Of a stretch of DNA of 64,000 bases, positions 63,554 through 64,000 are shown in pieces. Location of the stretch: NCBI RefSeq assembly GCF_003258295.1, contig NZ_QKYN01000072.1, forward strand, positions 1 through 64,000, written 5' to 3'. This DNA comes from Streptacidiphilus pinicola. Its GTDB lineage: Bacteria; Actinomycetota; Actinomycetes; Streptomycetales; Streptomycetaceae. Under the pieces are notes generated by a model. That model was not told the origin of the DNA and made no database searches. It saw only the letters and a list, made by a program, of their open reading frames with translations. The translations under genes were made by a program, and so were the position numbers. How positions within the stretch are numbered: the stretch's first letter is position 1; each line of letters opens with the position of its first letter.

Positions 63554-64000
63554 TCAGTCGTTCGCGGAGAAGAGGACGTGCCGGGCGTGCTCGGTGTCGA
63601 GGTACTCGCGCACCGAGACGATCCGGCCGTCCCGAACCGTGAAGACGCCGATGCAGTGCTGGTCGTAGCGGAGCCCGCCCCGGGCGTCGGCCTGCGAGGT
63701 CCACTCCAGCACCACCCGCTCGCCCTCCGCGATCATGTCCGTGACCTGAAGGCGCAGCGTGGTGGTGTCCATGCGGGCGAAGGCCTTCGGCATGAACTGC
63801 GTCAGGATCGCCTCCCGGCCCCGCCAGACGCCCGAGACCGGCAGCTCGCCGAAGAGCGTCCAGGTGGCGTCCTCGGCGAAGAACCGCTCCAGCCGGTCGG
63901 CGTAGCCGCTCTCCGCCGAGTCGACGTAGGCGCGGACCACGGCCCGGCTCTGCTCGGTGAGGTCGGCGGTCGCGGTCGCGGTCGCGGTGCCGGTGGAGGT
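63554..64000 (-). CDS. SnoaL/NTF2-like protein (5' end outside the window)
   Basis: The frame is open from 63554 to the window end, giving the last 148 residues. The NTF2-like cone fold is seen in AVVRAYVDSAESGYADRLER, FFAEDATWTLFGELPVSGVW, RGREAILTQFM, MIAEGERVVLEWTSQA and IVSVREYLDTEHARHVLFS. An internal GTG at 63940 could be a start. However, the frame goes on upstream (TATATATADLTEQSRA), so the gene probably begins beyond the window. Many such proteins are ketosteroid-isomerase-like; no substrate can be given. Confidence 0.8.
   Translation of the reverse strand, partial: TSTGTATATATADLTEQSRAVVRAYVDSAESGYADRLERFFAEDATWTLFGELPVSGVWRGREAILTQFMPKAFARMDTTTLRLQVTDMIAEGERVVLEWTSQADARGGLRYDQHCIGVFTVRDGRIVSVREYLDTEHARHVLFSAND

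Overview
The window is very GC-rich and coding-dense. It carries a WhiB-like WblA regulator, Streptomyces-style Crp, paired ArsA-like ATPases and actinobacterial LCP and PBP cell-wall genes. Many starts are GTG and many genes overlap as ATGA or GTGA. This points to a Streptomycetaceae chromosome (Streptomyces, Kitasatospora or Streptacidiphilus type). No insertion sequence, integrase, CRISPR array or rRNA was seen.

Layout. 1-5.7 kb is conserved core: a partial holin-like membrane protein, an alpha/beta hydrolase, a DUF457-type membrane protein, a membrane-anchored serine protease, a Nudix hydrolase and endonuclease III (nth). 5.8-9.8 kb encodes an ABC-2 exporter (two permeases, one ATPase) and a LuxR-type regulator with a TrmB-like N-terminus. 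9.9-26.3 kb is an unusual biosynthetic locus with two divergent operons that meet at 18.2 kb. The leftward operon encodes an MbtH protein, an NRPS, a small orphan protein, an M20 allantoate amidohydrolase/carbamoylase-type enzyme and a YczE-like membrane protein, followed by a small secreted peptide and allantoicase. The rightward operon encodes a methyltransferase/carrier/pseudo-adenylation/MbtH-like fusion, a CHAT- or caspase-like protein with a zinc ribbon, and two ATP-grasp ligases. The NRPS parts are complementary. The leftward protein has the intact adenylation domain but a carrier domain with no serine; the rightward protein has an intact carrier and a decayed adenylation domain. A repeated TGGCAC-N9-TGGCA element lies in the promoter regions of the exporter, of the small peptide/allantoicase, and of both NRPS operons. 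This suggests one regulon, probably run by the LuxR-type protein.

26.3-30.1 kb is a zinc ABC importer operon with two Zur-like boxes. 30.2-39.7 kb holds a HhH-GPD protein, an M-box Mg2+ riboswitch in front of an NRAMP-related Mg2+ transporter, an AhpD-like protein divergent from a MocR regulator, an integral membrane protein, a Nudix protein, a small membrane protein and an LCP ligase. 39.8-48.8 kb is a conserved Streptomyces block: crp, a metallo-beta-lactamase-fold hydrolase, a Nudix protein, RidA, a DUF4177 protein, two ArsA-like ATPases, wblA, a class A PBP and a YqeY protein. 48.9-64 kb holds a metallophosphoesterase, a LysR regulator facing a permease/TIGR03943 pair, a polysaccharide-deacetylase-like secreted protein, a GT51 protein with a decayed transpeptidase domain, two identical tRNA-Pro(CGG) genes flanking a second LCP gene, a methyltransferase, a PoxB-like ThDP enzyme, glutaminase, an enoyl-CoA hydratase and a partial SnoaL-like gene cut by the window end.

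Functional reading. The locus at 8.6-26.3 kb looks like a regulated, exported small-molecule pathway built from a split, partly degenerate NRPS plus ATP-grasp peptide-bond formation. No thioesterase is visible. The adenylation code, read by hand, is asparagine-like. An enzyme of the allantoate amidohydrolase family sits in the same operon, so ureidoglycine, the aza-analogue of asparagine, is a testable candidate substrate. Product and chemistry are not known from sequence alone.
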